NCBI GenBank assembly: GCA_033182465.1
Contig: CP137326.1
Coordinates: forward strand, 1 to 64,000
Length of the DNA stretch: 64,000 nt
Direction: 5' to 3'
DNA from: Sanghuangporus weigelae
Lineage: Eukaryota > Basidiomycota > Agaricomycetes > Hymenochaetales > Hymenochaetaceae
Shown here: one piece after another, positions 43,105 to 56,525 of the stretch
How positions within the stretch are numbered: the first letter of the stretch is position 1
Layout of the letters: every line of letters starts with the position of its first letter
Program-made: the position numbers and the translations under genes
The notes under the pieces: generated by a model
What the model was told of the DNA's origin: nothing
The model's database searches: none
What the model saw: only the letters and a program-made list of their open reading frames with translations

Positions 43105-44852
43105 TTAAATGCGTAGAATATCGTCGTCCTTCTTCCCTAGTAGCTTCCTCCAGAAGCTCTTCTTCCCAATTACCGTCTTCTTCGACACAGTGCTCGAGAG
43201 TGTAGACGTATCGGGTGAGATATCGTCCGCACCAAGCAATCGTCGGAGTTGTTTCTCCCCCTCAACGATCCACCACCTTTCCACTTCAGCATCGGCATCA
43301 TAGCCATATTGGGTTTTATTTTTCTTCCTGTCCGCCCACTGGTTGGCGTTTTCGGCGTTCCGCGCCCGAGGAAACCCGCCACTCCCTCCACTCCCTGCGC
43401 TCCTGACATCAGAAGTCGGCGTTGGTGAAGCTGATGTGGAAGCGGTCTCAGCAGCTTCAGCCCTCTCTTCAGCCAGCATCGCCCGCCGCATACTGGCATC
43501 GCGGGCCTCTTGTTCCGGGCCGTCGTCCAGATGGAAGGTGTATTTATTCAGTGCACTTGTTTCCTGGGTCTCCGCAGTACGACGAAGCCGTAGTTTCTCG
43601 TACGCCTTAAGTAGCATAACGAGATGCTTTTCGGCAACATGGGGTGGTCCTAGTCGAGAGAGGAGGTTTCCCAAGACGGCTGCGTCCTCGATGGCCATCG
43701 CTGCTCCCTGTGCGCGGTAAGGTAACATAGGGTGGCAAGCGTCGCCGAGGAGAACCAGTCTCCCGGCTGAGTGTAACCATGACTGAAGGGGCTCTCGGCC
43801 GTCGAGACGCCACATTAAAGTACGGTCAACAAGTTGCAATAGCTTTCGTACACTAAAGACCGTAGAATTAGTACTTCGAACGGGGGAGAAACGCATGCGC
43901 ATTTACCGTGGATCGAAATCCGCAAAATCTTTGCGCATCTCCTCCACGTCCCCCTCGGCAGTGTACGACTCCTCTGAGCCATGGTCCGGAAAAAACATTA
44001 CTAGATTATAACCTTTCTTCGCGCTCTGTTGGATGTATGAATGATTTAGGTAGATTTCCAGAAAGAAGATGCACTTACTATACAGTAACCCATAATGTGC
44101 CTTCCTGGACCCATCCATGTTGTCAGCTCAGGGTTTTCAACTAACGACTTCAGTTCCTCGTCCTCCATCATTCGTTCCGTGGGTATCACAGTTCGATAAG
44201 CAGCATCGCCTGTATGCTGAGCCAGGATAGCCCGCCCGCAAACAATCTGCCTCGACAAACTATGCACACCGTCCGCACCAATGATGAGATCAGCCTCAAA
44301 AATTTCTCCGTCAACCAGAGCTATAGCAACCTTTCCTTGATTATCAGGATGGGGATCAATCGAGCGCACTCGCGAGTTCACGCGAAAGGAGACGTTCGGA
44401 CATTCCTGGGTTCGCTCCAAAAGTATGCGCTGAAGGTCTGACCGATGCATGTGGTAATAAGGTGCGCCAAACTCGTCCGAGATGACGGATCCCCACCGTG
44501 TGCGCCCGACAATCGAACCGTCCACATATCTACGGAACACAAGTGCTTGAGGCTCAACGCCGACACTGCGCATACGGTCAGTCATCCCCCAGCGTGCCAT
44601 CAGTCGCGTGACGTTTGGAGAAACCTGAAGACCAGCCCCAACCTCCCTCAGCCTGCGTGCTGCCTCGAAGACGCTGACATTGTGCCCCGCCAAAGCTAGG
44701 CAGAGCGCTGCCGCCAGCCCACCGATCCCTCCTCCAATGACAATGATGTCGAGCTGTGTTGATGGGACTTGTGTGCCGTTCATGCGGGACTGGTTCGTTG
44801 CCTTGCCATTAATATGGCTAAGCCCGTTTGCGGAAGGCGTATGTCCGTTCAT
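43105..44852 (-). CDS. FAD-dependent aromatic-ring-type monooxygenase
   Basis: Three exons (44852-44079, 44025-43907, 43852-43105) encode 546 aa. The protein belongs to the salicylate hydroxylase-like flavoprotein family, which use NAD(P)H and O2 to hydroxylate aromatic or related substrates. The FAD-binding Rossmann motif IIVIGGGIGGLAAALCLALAG is followed by the Glu in VFEAA, the Arg segment HRSDLQRILLE, the DG motif LIIGADGVHS and the second FAD motif GDACHPMLPYRAQGAAMAIED. A 30-residue Asn/Gly/Ser leader precedes the domain. The C-terminal about 150 residues are charged and end in KKDDDILRI. The exact substrate cannot be told. Confidence 0.92.
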
Positions 44853-45554
44853 CGTGGATCTCGATTACGTGTAAGTGAAAGAGTGAAAGATCGAATGACG
44901 GTATGGAAACAATGGAAGACTTGGAGGAAAAACAAACAAATACAATAGCGGAGTGGAAGAGCGTAAGCAGCAGATTATCTTTGACTACCAGTAGGCGAGA
45001 AACCCCCAATCCGAGAAAGATAAATACCCCGCTTGCGGGAGAACGGAAGGTCGGGCCAGTGGCAAGACGATCTGAGCGAATTCTTCTTATTGAGCTTCGC
45101 TGATACTTTTTGCAAGGCAAGTCGGCAGTGCCTGGGAGAATGACACTGTTTCAGCCGACACCCGGATCGACCCGGTTGCTACAGTCCGTGCTGTCTACCG
45201 TGATGTCTGGCGGACGTGGGATTGATATAAATTATATTAAGAGGTGTGAACCTGCACTGCAGACTCGACGGAGGCGAAGAAGGAAAGAAGGCATGAAACG
45301 AGAGAAGTGAAGATCCCGAAGCCGTGTCTCGGTGACTCTCGATTGACTGGCGGCAGATCAGTGCTCTTCCCGTCCCGACAACGCCAATCACTAGTCTCGA
45401 TCAAAATTTCCATACCGGGACACATCCGGGCACGTGGTCGCCCTATTTCATCATAACACACATATAATATGACAGGTCTCTATCGGTGTATTCTAAGTTT
45501 ACTACGACACAACTCCGACGCGACCAATCATTCTTTCCGCAGTCCGTTTCACTG
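44853..45554. other. Intergenic, 0.7 kb
   Basis: This is the FAD gene promoter and the 3' side of the GH15 gene. No gene is seen. Confidence 0.5.
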
Positions 45555-48500
45555 TCATATCCCGCTCGTAGTGCCGGTTGCCAATGTTCTAGACAGATTG
45601 TACGCTGCAGAAATCAACGTGACATGTCTAGATATCCGATACCGGAAAACTGGTTAGGCGACAGAAATTTGTCAAATAAAGAAGACACGTACGTAAAACC
45701 TTGTACAGCGTTGCCCATCCTGAAAAGAACAGAAATGGAAGACATGGAATTCGTCATTGAGTACGGAGAATAGATGCCTATCGCACGCATAAATCTCACC
45801 CTTCTCCAGATGACGAGATCTCTTCGGTGCACAGTCCAACGTGATTCAGGTATTGCAAGAAGTCCTAGAAATCCCCAGGGCGTATCATACCTCATTTCAA
45901 GCCTCTAGATTAAAAAACGAACCTCGAACATGGAAACAGCTCTCGCTAGCATCGACTTATCGTACCGACCAGCCCGAGTCAAGGCTTCGACGCACCACAA
46001 GGTGCAAAGGCAGAAAGTTCCTTCTTCACCACCGACACCGTCGAATGTTTTTGCAACGTCATACCGGTACACCAAGTTCTGGTAATTCGCCGTCGAAACA
46101 AAGCAGATCTAATCAGAAAGGCGCGACAGAAGTCAGCTTCCGGAGACGTACATTAGCGGTAAGCCCACCCCGTTCGGGAGTCTTCAGGATTCGAGACATG
46201 GTGCTTAAAAACCTGTCTTCCGACTGATCAAAGCTTCAGCAATCGTAGAATACATCCCATGACGCATACTCACGGCCGCGCAGAAGAACACCAAGGGCAT
46301 GATCAAGACGGCAGAGTCCAAGACGTCCTTGTCCTCGTAGCTCTGCGAGAAAAAGCCTTCCTCCCTATTCCAGGCATGTGTCATGATCTCTTCGTACAAT
46401 TCATCCCTAGCAAGAAGCCATTCATTGCGACGCGGACACGGCAATGAGCGTTTGTCGGCAAGACGGATACCTGAAATGGATTCAGAAGAGAGTAACATTC
46501 GACGAAAATAAATCTGACCTCTATCGATGGCGACCCTACAGGCGGGAGTTTAAGTAAGGAGAAGAAAATCTATCAGCTTACTTACCACATCATGACCTGA
46601 ATTGACGGTGCTCGAGTCACATATATAAAGTTGAAATAAGCAGTGAACTAACCTTCGAATACTGGAGATACAGTGAAGCGACGTGAACAACTTAATGACG
46701 AGTGAGAATTGCTTACAGTGAAGTGCTTCATTTGTCCTCGAACTTCCCTGCATAAACAATCAGACATTGTTGGTTTGTCAGACTCCGAGCTGCATACCAG
46801 ATGGATCTGGAACGTGTTTCAGACAATAACAGAGTATACGTATGATCGAAAGACGTACAGGTCAACATCCTTGCGATGTGCGATTACATCTTTAAACGCA
46901 ATCCAGCTCTCGAAAAGATTGTGATAGACTTGAGCACTTACATTCCACGCTGGAGAAAAACTTTCGTCAGATAATATGGACCGACAAACGCATAAATACC
47001 TACAGTTCTCGGACGGCCAGCCTGAAATATAAGAGCTTATATGAGTCTCTGTCCGTCCGTTCATTCGATGGTTGAACGTACCAAGTATCGTACGACTACC
47101 GTTTGTTTACTCAGTCAACAATTACTAAAATCAGTAAAGATGCGCTCACCAACGGTTTTCCATACTGCGACAAATTCCATACCATAAACAAGATCTTGAA
47201 AACACCAAAAAAAGAACGACCGACCTTCTGCCCGAGATAAATACAGTCCATGCTAAGAAACCATTAGATTTACTGATTTCTACCCGTGAAACTGCATATT
47301 CCATTAATGGGAAAATCTTCAAAGTTATGATAGGAGGAGACTTACTGGTGTACATACAGCTCCCCGTAGATATCCTAGCGAATGCGGTCAAGATGTGCTA
47401 ACAACACCGGACTGTGGTCATGACATTTCTTACCAACTGGATGTGATCTGCAGCTCCGTTACCAATCCTACCAACCCACGTCAGCGAAACGAATTTGCTA
47501 GTTACTTAGCAACCTATATACCTCACAGGTTTGGACCCTTTGTGGCCATCGAGATGCGTAAGCTCGATCTCTTCTATATCCTTGCCACCTGACACAAGCC
47601 CTTAAGTCGGTTCGTCAGATGTCCACAGAGTGACGACACGTTACCATGGATAGTGTACATAATTTGCAGAGATCCGTCTGGGTTGCGGGACTGTAGACGT
47701 TTGAATATGAAGTCCATGTACGCTGGCGCAATTGAAGGCATGACTATATTTAAAACAATAAAAGTTAGAACCCGTGCGTACCACTTGCTTCCTGAGTGAA
47801 GCCAAGGCGAATAAGCGCGTAAAGCGTAAACGAGGCGTCTCGGATCCACGAGAATCTGTCATCCGGGTTAATCGTACTAACTATTAAGCATAGATTGATC
47901 GAGCCGGTACCGATAATCCCTGGAAGAAGTTAATAAGTTCCGTAGAAATAAGCCTGAAGGAAAGACATGGCATGCCAATTGCGGGTTCCTCCTATATGTT
48001 CTGGAAGACTAAACGTTGGGCTTGCGACGATAGCACCAGTCGGCTCATAGATTAAGAGTTTCAGAGCAAGCGCACTTCGATTCACGGCTTCTTTCCATGA
48101 CCCATTGTATGTTGATCTACGAATCCAAGAAATCCAATACTTGTTCGTATCCTTAGATTAAATATGAGCATCGATTCACCATGATCAAACGAAATGAAGC
48201 GATGTGACCTTCAGCAGGAACGACAGAAGTTCCTGTTGTTCAATTAATTTTTAGAATGTCTCAGGACGCTGATAAAAGAAGGTTTCTCACCGCAGTCAAG
48301 ACGGGATCATCCTTAGACCTCAATTTAGAAGCCCCTATGACGAGGCCTAGAGACAAAACCTAAATCAGTTCTGAGAAATGTATACATGCGAAATGCTTAC
48401 TCTGCATCGGCACTCCCAACTGTTTCGCCTGCAGCCTCGTGGGCCTGGTGCCCACTGGAGGAGGGGTGTCTGGTGGGACACGTAAAACGAAGGTCACTAC

Positions 48501-49629
48501 CTGACCTTCTGCAAGATTCAGATCACAGCACACGCCCAGACCGAGATGCCCTTTGTCAAACAGATCTAGAAGCTCTAGTTCAACTGGTGGAGCGGGAACT
48601 TCCGCATGACCTTCAGCCACGTAACGCAAGTCTAGGCTGAGCTCTTCGGATCGAAATAACGCCTTCATCTGAGGCGAATGAGCAACTTTATCTCCCGGGC
48701 TCTCCGGTGACTTTGGTGACGACGTAAGGCCGGGATCTGGAATACTGTCGTCCGGGACAAGCGTAGCCTCATGCTTCGAACGTGCATAATTGAAAGCAGG
48801 GCAGCATTCCATGCGCATCGGCATGGCACCTCGAATGACCTAAGAAAATTAAGTCGCAAGTTTCCTTTCATGATAGGACCGATGTTTCTACGTGCCTCTA
48901 CGCGGCGAATGAGCCAGAACAACGGAGACTTCTTCGCTTCCGGATCGGATTGACGGGGAAGGAAGTCTGGGATAAAGAGCTTTATGAAGCCGATTCCGGA
49001 TGATGTCACTTGTTAGCTTACCGGTAACCGTGACAATGCCTTGGTCTGACAGAAATCTACAAGGAACTTGAGCGAACATACCCTAAGCGACGCCTCGGAC
49101 ATTGCATACTTGGTTTGCAATACCTGCACTGGATGTAAGACATATTTCCAACTAGATCGTGCCAACGCACATTTGAGCTTGGCATGTATGCCTGCTTGGT
49201 CGTAAACCTAGTGGTCGGCGTGATGCAGAAGTGGCCCCCCTGAGATAGGTTTAAAAGAAAAGGATGGTCTAAGTTGCATCAGATATACCTTATCCTTGTC
49301 GAGAATGCGAGCAAAGATTGATGGCGAATCGAAGCTCGGGACGCAATAGCTCTCAACTGAATCACATAGCTTGTTGGTAACTTCGTATCATTTTGAATAC
49401 CATAACTTACTCGATCCTTCAATGCTGACCTGGGGAGATTGATAGTCTCGATGCGTAGTTTCAAAGCTGTGATAGTGGCTTACCAGCGCAGCTGTTCGCA
49501 AATTACCAATACTGCGAGAAATATTCAATATAGCAACGATCCAAAGCGAGCGAAACTTCCTTACAGTGCATGGTCGGCTATGGACGTGTATCCTCGTTCG
49601 CACATGATGCTTCCTTTCTTAGTAGCCAT
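45555..49629 (-). CDS. GH15 glycosidase with trehalase-like N-terminal domain
   Basis: This 4.1-kb gene has about twenty short exons; I followed the reading through most but did not sum them. Start [20 protein letters not shown] is followed by [68 protein letters not shown], an acidic linker, [20 protein letters not shown], then [15 protein letters not shown], which appears only by joining a 9-nt exon (47911-47919). Later come [80 protein letters not shown] and [20 protein letters not shown] with the catalytic-base Glu region. GH15 enzymes split alpha-glucosidic bonds; this architecture is often trehalose-acting. Two introns have GC donors (48840-48895, 47920-47975). Confidence 0.88.
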
Positions 49630-50989
49630 GATCCCCAAATTGTTGGAGTACCAATTCCTCTTCAGATTACCGCGCTTTTATACTTTTCCGTGAGAGCCGT
49701 AGTCGGCTATGCCACCCTTAGCTGACGTGGATCGGCAGAGAAATGAGACAACCGCTGATACCGGCGAGCGTGGGTTCCGCCATTCTGTGGTCCTGAGAAA
49801 CAAACGTCAAATCGGGAACGGATTTGTACTAACTGCCGGTCGAAAAAACGTGCCTTCATATGCCACACATGCCAATCTCTAGCATTTTCTTTGTCTTTGG
49901 CGGAGAGTGCGAAAAGACAGAAAAATAGAAAAAGTCAATTGTTTTCGAAATCACAGGAATCTTCACAGGCACAGGTAAATGGAAATAAACGAACGCAAAT
50001 GCCCCAGTGATTGGTCCGGTCTTGATTGATTGGTCCGATCTGCTGACAAAGCAATGCAGGTTTTCTCACGGATTTCAGATAACTTATTGTGGGCGGGCCT
50101 ATTCTCACGAAGTAACAAGGATCTTTGAGGTTGACCGGGTACTTCGCGCGGAAAATACAGCCGAGCACACGCGATGTACTGAAATTATTTTTGAGAAAGG
50201 TAAGCATAACTAAACGCTTCCAAGTGTTTATGACGTGCCGGCAGGTTTCCTACTAACTCTACCACCCACGAGACAATCTAAAATTTAACCAGACTCATGC
50301 GCTGAATGCTCCATATAATCTTAAAGCTAACGTTCTTCCATTGGTTCACGGCACGAGAGCTATGTTCTTGTCGAGGATGGAGGATTTTCCTCTTGTTATT
50401 CGATGGACACATAAACGCAGAGCTGATATGCGGGTTCTGAAATCAGTAGAATCCAGTTCAAGTTTAAAGAAATCGATGATGCTACCCTTCACGCATAAAG
50501 GCCTCTGCCACAAATAGGTGCTTAATCTCCTAATAATAGATGCTAGAAGGTAAACTGTAGAACTAATCGACCAGTCACTATGACTCATTTCGTATGGTTT
50601 CAGGGCATAGATTGCGACAATTGTCTTCTGGATTAATCTTAACATTCATTCACATAGGCTACCGGAGATGCATATCGATGGTCGATGGGCGTCTAGTGGA
50701 AGAATTTCGATGAAGAAGCCCTACGTAGTAATTAGTGGCCACTCCCGAGTGGCCAGGTGTTCAAGCATCTTACCTTCCATCTACCCGAAATTATACCTTG
50801 TTCATCGAGCTGCGATACTTTCGCTATGATGATGAGCTTCGTGCACCGTCCGTCCGCAAAGATAAGGCCTTCAGAATGGTATAAAACCTGACAGCTTCAA
50901 CAAACCATTCTCCAGAGCTCCTTGAAACCAACTCGCATCACAAACCAGCCTTGCTCTTACTGTCTATCGCACTCATCTTCTATATCAAT
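49630..50989. other. Intergenic, 1.4 kb
   Basis: No gene is supported. A TATAAAA at 50880-50886 belongs to the next gene. Confidence 0.5.
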
Positions 50990-51250
50990 ATGCCGAGACC
51001 GAATGCTGCAGAGACTGCGCGTATCCCGCCTACCCAGGTAAGGTTTTAGAGCCCTCACATCAGTCCCATCTTGCTGAATGGATGTCAGACAAAGGCCGCC
51101 AACGAAAGCGGAAAGGGACCATCCTCTGCGCGCGCCCAGGGCGGTGCTGCACGCGTCCCGAACGCGGGGCAAGAACCCGCGCCCACGCCTAAGGCGAGCG
51201 GAGGCGCAAGGAATGGTGCTAAAGGCGGCAGAGCGCCTGGAAAGAAGTAA
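50990..51250 (+). CDS. Small basic Ala/Gly-rich protein
   Basis: Two exons (50990-51037, 51089-51250) encode 69 aa with a 51-nt intron. The sequence starts MPRPNAAETARIPPTQTKAA and is rich in Ala, Gly, Pro, Lys and Arg (GGAARVPNAGQ, KASGGARNGAKGGRAPGKK), with no signal peptide or membrane segment. I do not recognise a family; it may be a disordered nucleic-acid-binding or stress protein. A TATAAAA box 110 bp upstream and a clean splice support that it is real. Confidence 0.6.
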
Positions 51251-52050
51251 AGATCGGGAATCATAGAGAGACGAGGAGCACGAAAGATGGGTCGAAGCAG
51301 TGTTGTTCCTGCAGAATGCACCGTATCCTTGTGTACCAGATTGTTTCGTTACCTAGCATGAAATGCGCAATCACACGAGCTAATCGTGATCCTCCAAAAA
51401 CTGACCGCGCACCAAGCAGACTTAAGCATCAGAGCCTGCCACCTTTAAGTAAAGTTCAACATCACACACCTTTAGGCCGCTGCCACCTGGAAAGTCACCG
51501 AGTAGCACCAATTCCATCTTGAAGGTTAACGTTCAGACGACTTCATCGATTGCATGGAAGCAACCTCAAGCAAACAGGACGTAAGAAAGCGTCTAGCGCA
51601 TAAACTAACTTTATGATCTCCTGTCACATAAGCCTTTACGCATCTGTGTCATGCTGTCTGCATAAGCTGTTGAATGGCTAATGGGAAAGGTACCAAAAAG
51701 AACGGCCGAGAAGACATCTCTAAGACTGGTATCAACATAACCTGCAACAATACTCCAGAACGAAAATGAACGTACTGCAATGCACCTTCAGCCGTGCGCG
51801 AAATGTTTCGAAATTCGAGGAAACTGTTGCATTACATCCTTCTGTAGCTCTTTTAACAAGGGTGCATCTTAGATTTACTGCAAGAAAAGGAGGGAATGGT
51901 GGGCAAAGGTGAATTATTCATCCAGGGAGAAATAGCACGTTCCGACAAAAGGATCTGGGGGATGGGGAATACGGGATGTAGTATTGCAAGAAGCCGACAT
52001 ACAAAGAATGGAGAAGTAACATGAACGAGAAAATTTAACGTGATGGGCGT
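51251..52050. other. Intergenic, 0.8 kb
   Basis: Convergent 3' ends. No gene is seen. Confidence 0.5.
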
Positions 52051-53206
52051 TTAGAATGTTTCCTCTTCGTCCAATGGTTGACCATCCGGAACTTCAAATC
52101 CGTCCTGTATAACGATGAACGGCGTAAGAGATTGCTAAGAATGCAACCATAAAGCACGCACCTCCGTGGAGTACAGGATTTTCTGGATTTCTGCCAAGGT
52201 ATGGTCTTCTATTCCCTTCTTCTCATTCTCTTCCACCTGGGCCTGCACAAGGATCTCGATATCTCGAAGCTATGAGACAAATCAAATCAATATAGCTGAC
52301 GCATGTTGAAAAAATCGGATCTAGCGTACCTTCGAGAAGTAGAAATCGCGCTCCTTCTCGAGCCCTTCGAGATGCGAACTCATTTCTGCCAGCTGACTTC
52401 GAAGTGTTTGGATCTGTTCGTTGGACTGCACACTCCCCGCCCGTGGGCCACCGACAGGCGTACGCCCACCGGGTCGCGCCCCGCCCGCATGAAGGCCAGC
52501 ACCAGAGGCATGCCGCGTCCCGCCGCCGATGGGTGCGATTGTTGCTGGCGTGTCAGCAGGAGCACCGCGCCGTCGGGCAACAGGATCATAGGGTTGCCCT
52601 CCAAAGTTCGCGTCCCAGAATTTCTTGATCCACTGCAAGAACTCGAGATTATCTCTGGCAGCCACAAACACGATCGCGTGAGAACACAAGAACGCGAGGC
52701 TAAAAGAAGGATATTAAACGTACTGCATTTTGCATTTTACGAGCTTGTCGACCAATATTGGCTTTTATGCAGAAGGCGTGTCAGGACGAAGCCACACAAG
52801 AGCAATGATGACATACCTTCTCAATCTTCTTTGCCTTGAAGACGTTCTGCAGCACCTTGTAGTTCGCGATGAATTCGTACTCATGCTTCGCGTTCATCTT
52901 GACGCGTTGCATGGGCACATCACCTATCCACGCCGACCAACCCGACAAGCAAGATGCACAACGCGTTCCCAAGGAGTATCGTTGAACGATTCACGACCAG
53001 TTTCCAGCGATTCAAAGAAGATTGCAGGTTGAATAGACCAAGTTATTCATAGAGCCTACGATTGAACAACAAGCATGGAACGTACCATAGATAGAGTCCA
53101 TGATCTGACAGTATGCGGCTCCCGTGCCACACTGTTCTACCTTTGTATAGTTGAGCTGAAGCAGCTCATTGACCCACGCAATAAGTTCTGTGCGAGACTC
53201 GCCCAT
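52051..53206 (-). CDS. BIM1: EB1-family microtubule plus-end protein
   Basis: Several exons; the sum was not checked. The N-terminal calponin-homology domain reads [39 protein letters not shown], then after a 168-nt intron [33 protein letters not shown], a 20-nt exon LVKCKMQ (52724-52743), and [20 protein letters not shown] Gly/Pro/Arg-rich linker follows, then the coiled coil and EB1 domain ([40 protein letters not shown]). The C-terminus is LDEEETF, an acidic aromatic tail of the kind read by CAP-Gly partners. The protein tracks growing microtubule tips. Confidence 0.93.
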
Positions 53207-53456
53207 CGTGCCAGAATGTCTTCGCGTTCGTGGTGATAGTTGAAAGGGAAGTGAAGAAGGATTGTCGGACACGGCTCAACATCAACCCTAACGCTTATGT
53301 AATTCACAAACACTCGCCAAAAAAGATCTTTTGAGGGACGAGACTTCTATACAATAATACATTGAATTCGAATGAGCTGGGAAACGAAAAGCCGTGGTAC
53401 AATACTTCATCAGGTACAGTTCCATTTGATGGGGTGTAGCTGTTACAAGACATATT

Positions 53457-54657
53457 TTAAGCTTCCGACTCCGATTCCTCCGAAATTGTGAGCAGCTTAG
53501 GGACCTTGGAAATGCTTGCGCGTCGAGCTGACTTCTTCAAAGGCGGAGCCGTCAGAATCTGAGAGATCCATTCTCGTTTCTGTCTGGGCCCGGAGCACAA
53601 AGAGATGATGGCGGAACGGCGCGCATTCGAGACATTCTCGTCCGAATCCTCCGGTACGCCTGTCCCATACTCATAGTACTCCTCGGTACTGCCAGAATGA
53701 TCGGAGCCTGACGAAGAGACATCTGCCCATGTTGGCTTGTCATCAAGTCTCTCGGAAGTATCTGCTTGATTATTCGCCACCATTTCTCTTTCCTTCGGAA
53801 GACAAACGTCGTGGGTGAGATCTTCGTAATCCGAGTCGGATGAATCTTCTTCGTCGTTCTCAGTAAAGGCTATTGGCTCGTCGAAGCCTCCTGTGGTCCC
53901 GGAGTTCATCTCGCTGATCCATTTAACCCTGGCTCGTTGCACCTTCTCACTTAACGCAACGCGATCGATTGCTCGACAAAGGATGTTCGTAACAGCCTCG
54001 GCCTTGCGCAAAACCCTCGAATTTTGATTTAAGATGGGCTCGGAATCTAGAAGCGCTCCCAGGGTGCCGAGATCTACCGCTTGGGCTCGCAAGTGAGATA
54101 AGGTCGTACGCGCTTGCTGTGATGCAGAAAATTTGATGCGGTGTTCAAGAAGACTGAAGGCCAAGATTGCGCGATGGCTTCGATAGGCCCGTTGGATCTT
54201 GATGGCGGCGCCTTCCACTTGATCAGAAGACCATGGGCCCACAAGGGTAGCACATTTCTGATGTACACAGTTTGAACAGAAAGTTGACAGAGAAGGAAAT
54301 AATGAAAGAAAAAAAAAAGTAAGAGCATCTTACCGCTTCACAAGCAGGTTCGAAAGGGTCACGCCGACGCTTTGAAATTTGCCTCCGTATACGTTCTCGA
54401 CGTTGGCATGCAGATTCTCTGTACGACTTCTGACGTCCTCGTTCATCGTACATAGTTATACCCCGATTGTCTGTAAAAATATAACGTCCGATCTGCCGAC
54501 TCTCGATCGCACGACTTTTCTCGTGGTGCCTCCTCACGAAGGCCCTCCCGGTCGTGCCTTTGCAATCAATGTCGACTGAACAGTCCTTTCCACGCCTGAC
54601 CAACGTGTTTCGATGTACTGAACGAAACTTGGATGAGCGATGATGCCGGGCGGTCAT
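53457..54657 (-). CDS. IQ-motif protein
   Basis: Two exons (54657-54334, 54257-53457) encode 374 aa. The N-terminal 108 residues are strongly basic (RRHHEKSRA, RRERIRRQISKRRRD). Across the intron follows one IQ calmodulin-binding motif, AAIKIQRAYRSHRAI, then helical segments (LRKAEAVTNILCRAIDRVAL) that resemble, weakly, a BAG-type bundle. The C-terminal half is acidic and Ser-rich (DSSDSDYEDL, GSDHSGSTEEYYEY) and ends ISEESESEA. It probably binds calmodulin; nothing more specific can be said. Confidence 0.72.
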
Positions 54658-56525
54658 GGTGGATAAGTATCGAGAATCTCGGTGGTCGGTTAAGACGCGG
54701 TGTCAGTAGTAGGAATGCAGCCTGCAATTACTTACCAACCGTGCAATTATATGGTATGGATAGAGGTCAGCATCGCCACACGAGTCTAGGACCATAGCAA
54801 AGAACTAAGGTCAGACACCCGGCTCTTCCAACCCGTGCTGTGTCGGATGTGATGCATAAGTCGGTAGAGGCCAAAACTCGACTTCGGCCGTGCTTAGACC
54901 TCTTGCGTATTGTTTCCGGAGTCATAATTGTCATGTTACAGTCGAGATCTAGGTCTCTAGACGCAATGGATTCAGCGGCAGGATACTTGGATATTCGAAG
55001 AACATCCTACAGTTCTGAGACAGACCCAAAGAAACTTCAGGAGTAGCCCCAAGAATGCACAAATATGACTAGGTCTGACTGCAAATGGAGGCGCCAATTT
55101 GGGCTGGGCAATGCTGGCGGCAGAATGGTATGCATGATGATCTGGAACGTGGCCTGAATGCGAGAATCGGAAGGAGTCGAAAGCAATACTTCGCGCAAGC
55201 CGACTCAGAGAAAGCTACCGAATGATTCGAATGCAAAAGGATGTAGGGTTACTCCGCCCAAGAAGTGGCACAACAAACTTGGTAAAGGTACAAGACAAGA
55301 AGGATCTAGACATCAACTTGAGAAACACAACCGGCGTTTTCTTGTTCTAACTTTCCCACGATTACAAAGTCTCTTCTGTTCGTGAGAAGCTCCTCCCTTC
55401 ACAGAACAGAACAGGTTCTTCAACTTACTTCCTTAGCAAGTATCATCCATGAGGCGCCTGAACATTTGGATTTCACCAGGAACCGTCAGTTTCGATGGCC
55501 ATGAAGAAGTACGACGTGTTCTGGGAGTAGCATGGTGCTAAAAACGAAACTAGGGTGCAAGGGACTTTTGCGTAGACAACCAGAACAAGTTCTCTTCCAA
55601 TCCGCGAGGAGGCTCTCCATCAAACTCTGTGAAGACTGAGGCTAAACAGTTTTTGGTCGTAGTTCGAGAATGTGATTCCTTCAGGTGGAGAAGCCTTGAT
55701 CATGCGTGCAAAGTGGCATGTCGTGGGTCGATCTTTGCTTCAGATGGCTCCCATAAGTTATCTTTGCTTTCGCGCCGAGTGCATGGATATGTCCGTCGTA
55801 TGTGGTTACCGAAGAGTTCGGTTGTGCCTCGGCACTTCAGATTACCGACCCTCTCTTAACTTACTCTGCCTGCTCACCGCGAAGGTTCCAAACTCACCTG
55901 TATCCGGAACGCTGAGGCGCTCCGCAAACAGCGGATGATATATTCGGTTCTGTTATCAGAGTGCTTCGATTCCCTGAACTCGTCTTATCTCCCCCGCACG
56001 TATACGGAATCCTTCTGTGACGCAACGTGCTCGCGTATTTCCTCGTCATTGGAAGACGAAAGCGTTCTCGTTTTTCTTACCATCTCCGCGGAATATAGTG
56101 TTGGCCGAAACACCTCGATTCTCCTGCATCTGCCAAGGAGCACAGTTGTGATCGATAACACTGTGTTCCAAGCCTGGCCTTCTTCGCAGAGGCATATATT
56201 TATGGACAACGATCGATGATCTTGTATCATACTCATGGTATTACGAAACTTCTATCGTACAGGGATAGACGGGATCAGAGTTTGTGCATCATTCAACCGG
56301 ATCTTACTCGCAGTCCGGATACAGCTCCTCAGCACGACTACTTCAAACGTCATAGCTATCAAGAAACTTCATTGGCGATAAGGCCTATCGTTATATCGGC
56401 CCTGGTTTTGTAGGAGGAATGTAATACGAAGACTGATTATCGTCCCGTGGTATGCTAATTTTGCAGGCGCCCAGTGCAACAGATCGGTCGGTCAAGAAAC
56501 GGAAGATGATTTTCTGCCTCCGAGC
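54658..56525. other. Intergenic, 1.9 kb
   Basis: Short open frames on + (55158-55385, 55629-55938, 55935-56219) could be remnants of a decayed gene but match nothing I know. No repeat structure was seen. Confidence 0.4.
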
